Shown: piece after piece, positions 21,291-32,761 of the stretch
Position numbering within the stretch: the first letter of the stretch is position 1
Layout of the letters: the number at the start of each line of letters is the position of its first letter
Assembly: GCA_001972305.1 (NCBI GenBank)
Contig: BDDD01001487.1
Coordinates: 186,001-250,000 of the forward strand
DNA length: 64,000 nucleotides
Direction of reading: 5' to 3'
From: Cephalotus follicularis
Lineage: Eukaryota; Streptophyta; Magnoliopsida; Oxalidales; Cephalotaceae
The notes under the pieces: model-generated
The model's database searches: none
Told to the model about the DNA's origin: nothing
Seen by the model: the letters and a program-made list of their open reading frames with translations, nothing else
Program-made: the position numbers and the translations under genes

Positions 21291-22130
21291 ATGGCAGCCA
21301 GTACCACAATCGTCCGTGTTTTAGAAACAAACAAGCTGGAAGGTCCAAACTTCCTAGATTGGCAGCATAATCTGTGCTTGGTTCTCACGAGCATGAAGTT
21401 GACGAACCCCCACCCCCCCACCATTTATGGGTGCTAATCCATCCAAGGAGTACAAAGCCAAAGTGGCTAAGTGGTATGATGATGACGAGCAGGCTCGGTG
21501 CCTTGTGATCACCGGCATGGTGCCAAAGATGCAGAGGTAGCATGAGCACATGGAGACCTTAGGTGGCATACTTCTTTGTCTTAAGGAGTTGTATAGCGTA
21601 CATTCTAGGACTGCGAGGTTTAACCTGTCTCGTACGCTCTTCTGGATGAAGATGCACGAGGGATCTTTGATCCACGAGCATGGACTGAAGATGATAGATT
21701 TGATTGAGCAGTTGGCTCAATTAGATCTGATCATGGATAATGATTTCTATATAGATCTCATGCTATCTTCTCTTCCTCTATCATTCTTCATTTCGTTTCG
21801 AACTTCCACATGAAGAAAGTGGAGTGTTCATTACTGGAGCTTGTGGAAATGCTCTAAACTGCGGAGGCTAATCTTGACCATGGTAAGTCAAAGTCAGATG
21901 TGATGATTCTTCCATCTTCTTCAGGGACAACATCTATGAGGGGTGGATCTAAGGGATCCGGTTCCAAAGGCAAGGCCAAAAAGAAGAGGAAAGGGAAAAA
22001 AGGAAAAGTCACTTGGAGTGACTCAGGGGGCCATAAAAAAACAGATCAAGAAGATTAAAGAGGAAAAGGCTTGCTTCTATTGTGGAAAGCAAGGCCACTG
22101 GAAGAAGGACTGAAAAGAGTTCCTTGCCTC
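21291..22130 (+). pseudogene. gag: Copia-A gag, frameshifted
   Basis: The ATG at 21291 starts MAASTTIVRVLETNKLEG, then PNFLDWQHN. A run of C at about 21408-21420 marks a frameshift. A Gln CAG to TAG stop is at about 21538, and another frameshift lies near 21805. The capsid helices (LLCLKELYSVHSRTARFNLS, HEHGLKMIDLIEQLAQLDLI) are readable. The zinc knuckle near 22069 reads CFYCGKQGHWKKD and then TGA where the last Cys is expected. Copia gag proteins package element RNA; this copy is dead. Confidence 0.9.
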
Positions 22131-22189
22131 CACTGCTGGTGAAGCCTCTGGATCAGGTATGTTCATGATTGAACTAAACCTAGTGTACA

Positions 22190-22255
22190 ATGTTAGTTCT
22201 ACTTGGGTGTTGGACACCTGTTGTGGTACTAATATTTGTAATTCTTTGTAGGGAC
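22190..22255 (+). pseudogene. Copia-A protease active-site region, DTG to DTC
   Basis: STWVLDTCCGTNICNSL contains the copia protease active site, but the Gly of DTG is Cys. A TAG follows at 22249-22251 in place of the Gln of the family motif NSLQGL; copia-C has the same TAG. Confidence 0.8.
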
Positions 22256-23530
22256 TAAGAAACGCAAGGCAACTTGGAGCTGATGATGCAGTGGACCTAT
22301 GACTGGGTGATGGATCTAGGATCTTCACTGGAGTTATGAGTGTTTTTCATTTGTATTTGCCTAGTGGATATGTATTGACATTACATCCCTGTTATTTTGT
22401 AAAGAACTTGATTCGGAATATTATAAGTGTCTCGTATGTATATAAATTGGGCTTGGAGCTCATTTTTAATGCTAATGGATTCACACTTTTGTCATCTGAT
22501 AGAGTTTCAATTTGTGTTAGGCATGTGGATAATGGGATTTATGTGTTAGAAACTAATCGTAACTTGACATTATCAATAAAGGAAGGAACTAGTAGTAAAA
22601 GACAAAGAGAGAAAAATGATGTTAATCGATCCTATACTTGGCATTGCAGATTAGGGCATCTTGGTGAGGCGTGGATGTCATAGTTGGCTAAGGATGGTTT
22701 TTTTATACATCTAGGACTTGGAGCCCTTTCCAACATGTGAATCCTGCTTATTTGAAAAAATGACCAAATCTCCCTTCTCTGGTCAAGGAGAGAGGGCAGT
22801 GGACATATTGAGTCTTGTCCACACCGACGTCTGTGGGTCGATGTCAGTCAGTGCGCGAGGAGGATATATTTACTTGATTACCTTTACCGATGATTTATTT
22901 CTATATGGGTATGTGTTTTTTATGAGACACAAGTCATATTCCTTTGAGAGGTTCAAGGAATTTAGACATGAGGTAGAGAAGCAAATAGGTATGTCTATTA
23001 AGACACTTTGGCTAGACCGAAGGGGTGAATACTTGTTTGCTGAATTCCAAAATTATCTTAGAGATAATGGGATTATTTCTCAGTGGACATCTCCCAGAAC
23101 ACCATGGCATAATGGTATGTCTGAAAGGAGGAATCGGACCTTGATGAATATGGTTTGGTTCATGATGTTTTTCACAGATCTTCCTGCCTCCTTTTGGGGT
23201 TACGCGCTAGTAAAAGTAGTGTATATCCTAAATTGGATTCCTTTGAAATCAGTCCCCTCCAAACCTTACGAAGTGTTTAAAGGCAGGAAACCCAGCCTAA
23301 ACCACTTAAAGGTTTGGGGCTGTCCAACTTACGTGAAAAAGTTGGAGCCTAATAAGCGGAGGCATGATAGGAACGTTGACGGTATGTTAGGTATCCCAAG
23401 GAAAAAATGGGATACTATATCTACCATCCCAGAGAACAAAAAGTTTTTAATTCGCGTAATGCTAGGTTCCTAGAGAGGGAATTACTTCTCGAAGGAACCA
23501 GTGGGAGCAAAGTGGAACTCAGGTAATTGC
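22256..23530 (+). pseudogene. Copia-A integrase, catalytic triad kept
   Basis: GAG-pre-integrase (TWHCRLGHLGEAWMS, FPTCESCLFEKMTKSPFSG) precedes the core. All three acidic residues are visible: HTDVCGSMSV, LWLDRRGEYL and GMSERRNRTLM. A 251-codon frame spans 22718-23473. Stops and frameshifts lie at about 22300, 22682 and after 23473. The C-terminal part (YVKKLEPNKRRHDR) is shifted relative to copia-B. Confidence 0.9.
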
Positions 23531-23569
23531 CACAGGGAGAAATACTACGGGACGATGAGGAATTAGAGG

Positions 23570-24480
23570 TTTGGATCCCAACCTAAGATTGGATCTCAGT
23601 CAGGCACTCCTCTTGTGAGGAGATCAATAGGATTTTGACAGCACACGAGAGATATGGTTTTCTCATCGATGGCACTAACGAACCCAACATCATCGAGGAT
23701 GATGAGCATGTCATCTATTAAGAAGCAGTGCAAGGTACTAAATACGAGGTATGGTTAGAAACCATGAAATCCAATATGGATTCCATGTATGCCAACCAAG
23801 TTTGTGACTTGGTTGAAGCTCCCAAAGGCATAGTGCCTATTGGTTGTAAGTGGATCTTCAAGAAGAAGATTGGCGTTGATGGAAAGACTGAGACATATAA
23901 AGAACGATTGATTGCGAAAGGGTATAGATAAATACATGGTGTCAACTATTCTAAAAATTTCTTACCAGTTGCGATGCTCAAATCCATTCAAATTTTGTTG
24001 GTTATTGCCCCTCATTATGATTATGAGATATGGAAAATGGATGTCAAGATGGCATTTTTAAATGAGCGTCTTAAAAAGGACATTTATATGTCTCAACCCA
24101 AGGGGTTCACATTCGAGAAGTGTCCGCACATGGTGTGAAAACTCCAAAGGTTGATCTATGGCATTAAGCAAGCATCTCGTAGCTGAAACATCCATTTTGA
24201 TGAGGCTATCAAGTCTTTTGGCTTCATAAAAAACGTGGATGATCCATGTGTCTACCAGAAACAGGAAGACCACTGTATCACTTTCTTGGTGCTATACGTG
24301 GATGACTATCTACTCATTGGGAATGATGTAGGAATGTTGCAGTCCGTAAAAGTATGGCTTTCAAATAACTTCTCTATGAAGGATTTAGGAGAAGCCTCTT
24401 ACATACTGAGTATAAAGATCTTTAGAGACAGATCTAGTAGGTTGCTTGGGCTTTCCCAAAGTTAGTACGTCAGCAATGTA
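23570..24480 (+). pseudogene. Copia-A reverse transcriptase (RVT_2)
   Basis: Readable motifs are WLETMKSNMDSMYANQVCDLV, CKWIFKKKIGVDGKTETYKER and WKMDVKMAFLN (family TAF). LVLYVDDYLLIGNDVGML follows with the YVDD box intact. Stops are at about 23719, 23929, 24138, 24184 and 24463. The last is Gln CAG to TAG in LSQSQY, hit also in copia-C and copia-D. Confidence 0.9.
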
Positions 24481-25255
24481 CTGAAACGGTTTAGTATGGA
24501 GAATTCCAAACGTGGCTTACTGCCAACTGACCATGGAATTCGCATTTCCAAGAAGATGTCCCTGCAAACATCTGAGGAGAGGAAATGCATGAGTCATCTC
24601 CCTTATGCATCTGCTGTGGGATCGATCATGTATGTCATTTTTATGTACTAGGCCTAATGTCGCGTATGCCCTGGGAATGGCAAGCCGTTTTTAGTTCGAT
24701 CCTGGTGAGAAGCATTGGGAAGTAGTCAAAGGGATCCTTAAGTACCTTAGACTGACTCAAGATGCCTTCTTGATCTATGGAGGAGATAGTGAGTCGAGAT
24801 TGGAGTGATCCGGATGATCACAAATCTGTTTCGGGATGTGTTTATCCTGAATGGAGGTGTTGTGAGCTGTAGGAGCTCGAAGCAGGAGACTACTGCTGAC
24901 TCCACCATGGAAGAGGAGTATACTGTAACCTCAGATGTCGTAAAGGAGGGTTTTTGGATGCGAAAGTTCGTTGCTGAGCTTGGGGTGGTTCCATCCATCA
25001 ATCGTCCGATTGTGCTGTACTGTGACAATGATGGGGCTGTTGCACAAGCAAAGGAACCCAGGTCTCACCAGCTTTTCAAGCATATCCGGTGACGTTATCA
25101 TCTAATCAGGGAGATCATTTATAGAGGAGACATTCAGTTAGAGAGGGTTGCCTTAGAGGCAAACATAGCAGACCCACTGACGAAGGCTCTAGGTAGCTCT
25201 GTATTCGAGTGTCATCGTAGTATGATGGGCTTGAACTTTAGGTTTTCGTAACTTG
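24481..25255 (+). pseudogene. Copia-A RT C-terminus and RNase H
   Basis: KRFSMENSKRGLLPTDHGI and PYASAVGSIMYV mark the RT end. After frameshifts at about 24645 and 24805 the RNase H is read as VFILNGGVVSCRSSKQETTAD, EEEYTVTSDVVKEGFWMRKF and LYCDNDGAVAQAKEPRSHQ. The C-terminus (ANIADPLTKAL-like) reaches about 25250. A deletion of about 15 codons around 24805 removed the first RNase H strand (TDSSF). Confidence 0.88.
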
Positions 25256-25272
25256 AGGGCCAATTGGGAGAT

Positions 25273-26554
25273 TGTTAGAAAGAGTGTGACCTTTAAAGCC
25301 ACTGGGTGACTAATTGTATATGTACACTGCTCTTAATATATACAGTCTAAATTCCATTTATGTTACACTGTGTAAATTTCTATGATTTATGGCATACTGT
25401 ATGTGTTTTATCTCATCATTTAAGGGTTTTTACAAACTGCTTACATATTTGGTGTTCTATCACATAAAGGGTTGGATGTCGGGCATGGTGGCTATGAGAA
25501 CGACTCCCTTATTCCATGTGACTAAATTGTTCCAAGTCATAGGTTCACTTTCTTGGGCAATTGTGAACAGGTTAGATTTTCCGTGTTATGCTCGCTTCCT
25601 GCGTACTGGAGAATGGAATATCTCATTGCCACTCAGGAGGGAAGCCTAGAGCTAATAAGGGGTACATGCTGAGAGCATGTACACTGAACATGACCCACCA
25701 TAGGAATCGTATTTGAATAGTCACATACCTCATGTCAGTAGAGATTCCTATAGGTTGCAGTAGTGTACAGTCACTGAGTGACTTGCAGGCCATGGCTGGA
25801 CCTACGTGTTTCCTAAGACCTAAGTGAATGCTATGCATCATGTATAGACTTCCTAGATTTGATCTCCGCCTTACCCAGTTCTCTCACGGGACTGACAAAC
25901 GGGTGGTCTTTGGGCCTTGTAGGATCTAAATAAATATAGGAGAGTGCGCAACATGGAATCGTCACACTCGATGTGAGGATGATCGGCTCTATAGTATTTG
26001 AATCCATTATAGCCAGGTGTCGGCGAACTAGAAACTAGGTTTATGGGTAGGTCTGCCAATAATCGTAACCTGTTTACAGATTTATAAACCTCACAGCAAA
26101 ACTAGGGTTGACAGGTATACTTACCCTAGGCCGCTGTTGGAGCCAAGGATGACGAAGGAAATATTGCACTGAAACTTACATAAGGAAAAAGTACTGGTTG
26201 AACCGGAATAGATTAATTTGGAATTAATTCAACGAATTTGGAAAGATATTAGATATCTTTTCGGGATCATTTTAATAGTTTGGAACTATTTAAATTGTCT
26301 TACCGGGGCCCTAGGGATGTTCCGAGAATTTATCGTCTTACCAAAATTTAAATCGGACTTTCGGGTCCCGCCTGATTATCAGAATTATGACATATGTCGG
26401 ACACATGTCACTTGATGGGAGAATAACATCTTGGAGATGCTACTTTGTATGAATGCTAGGGTTTCTAAACACTTGTCACCACATGGAGGTGGAGACTTGG
26501 CATTACCCCAAGCAAGCATTCAAGTCAAAGGGTTGTGTATTTTACACTCCATCA
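25273..26554 (+). repeat. Copia-A 3' LTR, part 1
   Basis: It begins TGTTAGAAAGAGTGTGACC after the polypurine tract CAATTGGGAGAT. It aligns with 7681-8870 from 25407 on. It ends in CATCA (26550-26554), the left target duplication of the next insertion. Parts 2 (29226-29505) and 3 (31918-32761) complete an LTR of about 2.4 kb. Confidence 0.92.
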
Positions 26555-29225
26555 TGTTAGATTAGGGGTGTCCCTACAAGCCAGAGGTGGCTGAAGAGCA
26601 AGCCTCATGGGGTGGATGTGCACATTTATGTGTGATATACTCCTGATTCATACAGTCTTAGTTCCATTCATGTTCAATTGTGCATATTCAGTAAACATTG
26701 GCACCTGTTATATGTATTATCCCAACCCATTTCAATGGAACATCAGTTGATCACCAAGTCGACTGAATACACATATAACACCTTGTCTGAAATAGGGTTG
26801 GATCTCTTGCCTGAGAGGTTATGAGAATGAGATCCTAACTTCCTTATAAAAAAAAGGTCCACGTCATAGGTTCACGTTCTTATGGAAATTACTGAACCGC
26901 AAAGACTTGCCGTGTTAAGCTTACTCCCGATGTTAGGGAGGATGGATCATCTCAGTACAATTTGGATTTATACTAAAGCTAAAGCAGGGTGCGTGCAGGA
27001 AAGCATGACAATGAACAGACTCACTATAAGTTACCTATTTGAAGAGTCAACACCTTTTCCAATAAGATTCCTATTGTCTCGGTAGTGTATATTCAGAGGA
27101 GAGTAGTTGATCATACGTGAATAGCGTTGTGTCCCTAGACTTGAGCGGATAGCATGCATTGTGTAGTAATTGCTAGACTTTGATTTTTTACTTCCTCAGC
27201 ACTAGCCACATGCTAGAGAAAGGATTGTCTTTAGGCCTTGTGGGAGCTGTATTGAGATGTATGGGCGAGTGCACAAGATGGGATCATCACACCCGTGTTG
27301 AGGGTAATAGGCTCTAAAACCTCTGTGACCATTATAGACTTGAAGACTGGCCAGGCACTTGGGAGATTGGAAACATGTGGTTTCATAGGATATGTCCCAT
27401 AGTCTCAGTGCATTCACAGTATTATAGTTATTGTAGCTTTACCCAGGGGTGACATTAATCCAAACACTGGGCTGCGGTAAGAGCTGAGATGATGAGGGAT
27501 ACATGACACATAAACCGATGACAAAGTAGAGTAATGGTTTAACCAACTAACTGATGATAGAAATGGAACTTCGGTCCATGGATCTGGTAGATGATTGGTA
27601 ATCATTCAAGGGCTGCAAGTAGTAGTCGTACCAGAGTTGTGGGATGCTCTAGGAAACTTGTCAACGTACTGGGAATAAACCAGGCTTTCGGGTCCTACAT
27701 GATCTTGGAACAGGTTAACGTGTGTGAAAGAGTCACATGTCATTTAGTGGGAGGTTAGCGTCTGAGGGAGATGCTACTTTGCTGGTGAACATTTTATTTG
27801 CTGAAACGGTGTGTTCAAGCATTGCCATAATGAAATGTTCTAAGCAGAGGTTGGACGAATGAATACAGTAGGTATTTATTTGTTGAGAGAAAGCTTAACG
27901 GATTGTGGATTATTGAAGGTAGACGTCATACCTCGAAGTCAGACCTAAGAGGAAGAGGACAGACCTAGAAGGCAGACGTCAGACTTCAGACCTCATAGTT
28001 AGATCTCATAGTTGGAGATCAGACATCAGAGGCAGACTTCAAACCTTAATGGTCAGAGCACGAATGAAAGAGGTCATAGCTCAAAGTCAGACCTCAGAGC
28101 ATGAATGAAAGAGATAGTAGCTCAAACACAGAGGTCAGAGTACGAATGAAAGAGGTCTTAGCTCGAAGTAGAAGTTGGAGCTCGTATGCAATGATCAGAC
28201 CTCATAGGTAGAGGTAACAGATCAGAGCTCAAATCCACAACCACCTTTGTTGATAAAATCTAATGCAAGACGTGTCACTAAATGATTTGGCAATTGCGAC
28301 TGGTTCACCTGGGGAAGGTAAAGAGAGAAAGGATAAGTGTAACCCCCGTCTTTTAGAAGATTGACAAGAGAATTCATTTTTCATAGGAAGTGAAAAGTTT
28401 ACAATTAACACACTTCCATCTCTCTAATCCAACACCGCCAAAAAGCTTTCTCTCATATCTTCTCTTCTACGATGTCTCTCAATCCTCCATTGGAGGACAT
28501 GGTAGGAGCTTTGGAGCTCTTGAAAAGTAAGAAAGCAAACAACCTCCTCCTACCCTCCATGATCATAATAGGTGGAGATAACTCACACCCTGTGTTTTAT
28601 ATTTACATATTATGATCCCTAGTTATAGGATAAACAATTTAAACACTTTAAGCCTTCATGCCTTCATTAAAGTTGTTGGCCGCAAGGATTGGAGCATCTT
28701 TTGTGAAGATGGAAGCTTGGATTCAAAGTGTTGAGGGAGCGCACCAAGGAAGGAGTTAAAGAACGTTTGGTAACTATTTCTAAACGTCCTTCATGATTTC
28801 ATTTGTTTAAGGGTCTGTTTAACCCTTGTGGTCATGGGTAGGAGAATGGATAAAAATTTTGGTGTGTAAACTTTCTTACAATTCTTTGCAAGCTTAGGGT
28901 TAGGGAACCCTAGCTCAAACCCATGTCCATTTGCTTGGAAGTTTCCTTGGTTCGATTGAACGGCTACATTAGTGATCTTTGGCCTTATCATTACAAATGT
29001 GGACTTTGCATTCTAGTGCGTCCCACTACTTGGGGACTTAAGGGTTAAATTTTTAAATTCAACCCTTAACCTTAAGTCCATGTTTGTATCTCTTTTTTCG
29101 CTGTGCTAGGACCTTTGGGGTCCCCACATGTTGGTTTTTCTTCCATCAAGTGGTATCTGAGCTTATGACCGATGTGGGCTCATAACCCACAGGTCATAAG
29201 TCTCCAATACCGATCTCTTTCTACA
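26555..29225 (+). mobile_element. Solo-LTR-like insertion 1 (2671 bp, TSD CATCA)
   Basis: It begins TGTTAGATTAGGGGTGTCCC and ends CTTTCTACA, flanked by CATCA at 26550-26554 and 29226-29230; the empty site is seen in the 5' LTR at about 8866. The start resembles the copia-C LTR start, so it is a related copia LTR. There is no coding capacity. A PBS-like GTGGTATCTGAGC occurs at about 29151, 75 bases before the end, so either the LTR end is at about 29149 with a little internal sequence left, or the motif lies within the LTR. It holds a GGTCAGACCTC-type array at 27920-28225. Confidence 0.85.
27920..28225 (+). repeat. AGAGGTCAGACCTCA-type minisatellite
   Basis: Words such as GGTCAGAC, CAGACCTCA, GAATGAAAGAGGTC and TAGCTCGAAGT recur about 15 times in 300 bp inside solo LTR 1. 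The units are imperfect and of variable length. Confidence 0.65.
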
Positions 29226-29505
29226 CATCACATGTGAGGTGTAAGAAGGATAAGAGAGAGCATGGGACGGTAAGAAAGGCATGGGCCTTGTCTTGGGAGT
29301 GGCGGTCGAACCTTCCTTTGAATTTAGAATTAGAAGTCAAGCCTTGAGTGTTGGACACTCAAGGCCATGTGAAGGTATGGTGTAAGGCATGGGTTGCCTT
29401 ACACCTTGTAAGAGAGAATTAATATGTTGAAAAGAGAGAGCCTTGGACGGGACACAAATACATTACTCTCACTCTCTCATTTTTGGCTCGTTGCTAGGAG
29501 CTCTC
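29226..29505 (+). repeat. Copia-A 3' LTR, part 2
   Basis: It starts with the right CATCA duplication and matches the 5' LTR at 8866-9026 and 18294-18400. It ends in CTCTC (29501-29505), the left target duplication of solo LTR 2. Confidence 0.9.
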
Positions 29506-31917
29506 TATTGAGAAACATACATGAGGTCTGGTCCAATCTTAGGAATCAAGTGCTATAGGGTAATAATTTTAATTTTATTTCAAGACCCCAAGACCTAAGT
29601 CCATAGATTGTCCAGACCAAGGCCAAGGATCAACTAATTGACTACCCAATGAAACAAGAGAAGGACTAAGCATGCATAAGGCATCACGGTTTGGATAGGG
29701 TCTCCCAGACCCTGGCCATAACCACACAAAAAACATAAAGGGTTTGCACATCAAACCAAGAAACTGTGAGCAACCAGAAAACCAAACCTTGAGAGTTTAG
29801 TTAAGGATTTCCACATGAAACCCTATAACAAGAAGGAAGAGATGATAAAGTAATTACCTAAAGTCTTTACTCCTACCTTCAAGCGCTCCCTCTAATCTAT
29901 CGCTCATCTACGCCATGGATAGAAGACACCAAGCTACGACCAAGAACTAAGCTCTCTAACTCTCAAAATAAAGCTTCAATCTTACACCATGTAAAGCATC
30001 CTGGACACTAATGTCTTCCATAACACTTAATTGTGTAGAGAGCTTTATACCCTAAAGCTAAAGACCAGTAGAAGTAAAGATAGAACAAAGTGTATGAACA
30101 ATCTCCAAGTATAATGATCTTAGAGGGTGAGAGGAAGTTGTAGTGTTGTCTTATTTCTCAAAAACACGAAGCTTTTTGATCCACCAGCAATGGAGGAAAA
30201 ACGAGAGTATGAGAAAGAAGAGGGAGAGAGAGCAAAGTGACAGACTTGGCCAAGAGAAAAGAGAGAGACGTTGTGTGTGTAATGAGACTTCCTTTGTCTC
30301 TTATTTTCCTCTATTACACTTCCCAAGGCCGGCCTTACACATGCATGAAGGAAACCATCACTTTTGTCATAAGCATGTAAGAGTTGCCCACAATTTTGTC
30401 ATAAGGTTGAGTGCACTTCACCTTACCATCATGAGACTTCCAAAGTCAACATGTGACTTAGTTAGAAACCAACCAAATGGCTCAAATTAGGGCATGGGGC
30501 GGTCGAACCTAGTCCATTTGAAATGCTTTGGGTTTGGCCCTAAGGGTTAGGGTTTCCCAAACCCTAACCGCCCCATTTTTTCTCTTATGGTAAGAAAACT
30601 TGTTCAATACTCAACTTTTTGATCAGAATATTTTACATGGTGATGCATTGACCAATTCACTTAGGAATTGTTATATGTCCAGCAAATAAAATATTCTTCT
30701 CAAAGTAATATCCTCTCCAGATGCTAACGTCTCACTAAATGACACGTTTCCCTACGTGTCAACCTGTTCCAAAACCAGGCGGCACCCGAAAGACCGGTCG
30801 GAATCAGACACGAAGATAAATTTTTCAGAACATCCCAGATTTCTGGTACGACTATCATAATAGTCCCCCGACTATTAAAATAGCCCTAGCTTGTTTCCAA
30901 AACACCCTAGCCGAATCCGTGGATATTAAACTCCACATCTATCAGTCGAAATCCGATTAACTAGTACTTTATCCTTTCATCGGTTTACATGTAGTGTTTC
31001 CCTCGTCATCCTTGGCTCCGACCATGGCCTAGGGTTTGGATAAATGTCAACCCTAGATATGTCACGATAACTATAAATCCATGTACACACTGAGACTATC
31101 GGCAGACCTCCCCGGAAACCCCATTTCCAATCTGCCTATGCCTAGTCAGGTCTTAAGTTTACAACAGACAAAGATATTATAGAGCCAATCACCTTTAACA
31201 TTACAGGTGTGACAATCCCTCATTGCACACTCGCCCATACATCTTAATGCAGCTCCCGCAAGGCCCAAAGACAACCCTTTTCCCAGCACGTGGCTAGTAC
31301 TGGGGAAGGCGAAAATCAAAGTCAAGCAGTTACTACATAATGTATGCCAGGCACTCAGGTCAAAGGAACAACGTAGATCACGTATACTCTACTAGTCACC
31401 CGTGGACTATACACTACCGATAACTGTAGGACTCCTGTTGGCACAGGTAATGTCTATCCAAATAGGATCCTACGATGGGTTGGTTCAGTGAACATGCACC
31501 TTGCATGCACCACGCATCAGTTTTAGGGATATACCCAAATGGCAATGAGATGATCCACCCTACATATGAACTTGGGAGCAAGCTCAATACGACAAGTATG
31601 TCCGATTCATCAATTGCCCCAAGAAAGTGAACTTACGACTTGGAACATTTTGTCAAAAGGGAGTAAGGATCTCATTCTCATAACTTACCCGGCATGAGAT
31701 CCAACCCTTTAAATGACGGGGCGTTATATGTGTATTAATTTAATATGTAAATTAAGACTGATCTTTGATGAAGGTAATGGGATGATACATATAGAAATGC
31801 CATTAATATAAAGAATATGCACAAATTAACATAATGAAATTAAGAATGTACAAATAAAAAGTGTATTACAAACATATTTAGCCACCTCATGGCTTGCTGG
31901 GACACCCTAATACAACA
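29506..31917 (-). mobile_element. Solo LTR 2 (2412 bp, minus strand, TSD CTCTC)
   Basis: On the minus strand it starts TGTTGTATTAGGGTGTCCC and ends GTTTCTCAATA, where the usual final CA is TA by one change. CTCTC lies at 29501-29505 and 31918-31922. The sequence is collinear in outline with the copia-C LTR, including the TTTCTTGGGGCAATTGATGAATCG block at 31604-31645. No internal element sequence is present, so it is best read as a solo LTR formed by LTR-LTR recombination. No coding region is credible. Confidence 0.88.
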
Positions 31918-32761
31918 CTCTCCCTTCTCTCATCTTCTACCTTTCTTCTACACCATTGTTAGACATTGAAAAAAAAGCTTAGAATTTTTTGAGGAAAGGA
32001 AACACACTCCTTTCTCCAATCTTTTTCCCTTGATCATTTTAGTTAGAGCTACACTATTCATTATAGTGTAGCTTTACTTATCTTGGTCACTAGATTAGTG
32101 TTTTGAAACTCTCCACACAACAAGGTTTCTTGGAGATCACCTTGATCTTGGAAGTCTTACTTGGTGTGTGATTGAAGTTCCAAAGTGTGTGAGTTGAGAG
32201 AACCCTTTTGTTGCCTAGGGTTGGAACTTTTTTACCCAAGGGTTGGAGATCTTGGACACGGATTCTTGGAGCTTAGAGGAGAAGCAACATAGCTTGAAGT
32301 GTAGAGCGAAAACTTGAAGAAAGGGGTCTTTAAGGAGAAGGTAACATAAACCCTAAATCCCTCCCTTCTTCTCTTTTGTTTTGGATTTTAGGGATTCATG
32401 GTGGAACCTTAGCCTAACCCTTAGGGTTTACGTTTATTGGTTACCATGGGTTCTAGGGTTTTCTAGGCAAACCCTAGCCGAACCCTTAGGGTTTCTCTAG
32501 AAACCCTTTTGGCTTGTTTGCTTGGATCCGAAGCTAGGGTTGTGGTAACCCTAGCTTGACCCGTGGGTTTTCCTTTGGCACGCTTGTGTTGTTTTGTTCA
32601 ATTGGTTGTTAATTAGTGATCCTTGTATGGTTATGGACATTTATGAACTTACATTTATAGGGTGTACCTTGACTTGGAGTCACTTTGATTGAAAAATCAA
32701 AGTTGAGCACTATATGGACCTATGGCCCAAAATGACCTAATAACATAAAACGCTTCCTTCA
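31918..32761 (+). repeat. Copia-A 3' LTR, part 3
   Basis: It matches 18400-19239 of the 5' LTR and ends AACGCTTCCTTCA. The sequence after 32761 (TAAAAATCCC) is unrelated, which marks the element end. Confidence 0.9.

Larger units (their letters stand above)
7681..32761 (+). mobile_element. Copia-A: long-LTR Ty1/copia element, host for four insertions
   Basis: The 5' LTR is in two visible parts (7681-9026, 18294-19239), split by copia-B and with Tekay-1 to the left. The internal region is 19240-25272. The 3' LTR starts at 25273 and ends at 32761, in three parts separated by 26555-29225 and 29506-31917. Gene order gag, protease, integrase, RT, RNase H is copia type. The LTR copies differ by roughly 15 percent over the first 200 bp compared by eye, so this is one of the oldest elements here. 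It is inserted in a minus-strand gypsy gag sequence that resumes at 32762. The 5' target duplication is outside the window. Confidence 0.92.

Noticed and set aside
27920..28225. Possible regulatory element cluster of a host gene
   Set aside because: It lies inside an LTR flanked by a target duplication, with no host gene near; it is a minisatellite.
30143..30490. 115-codon plus-strand frame rich in Arg and Glu
   Set aside because: It lies in solo LTR 2 and follows purine-rich LTR sequence; no homologous frame exists in the related LTRs.
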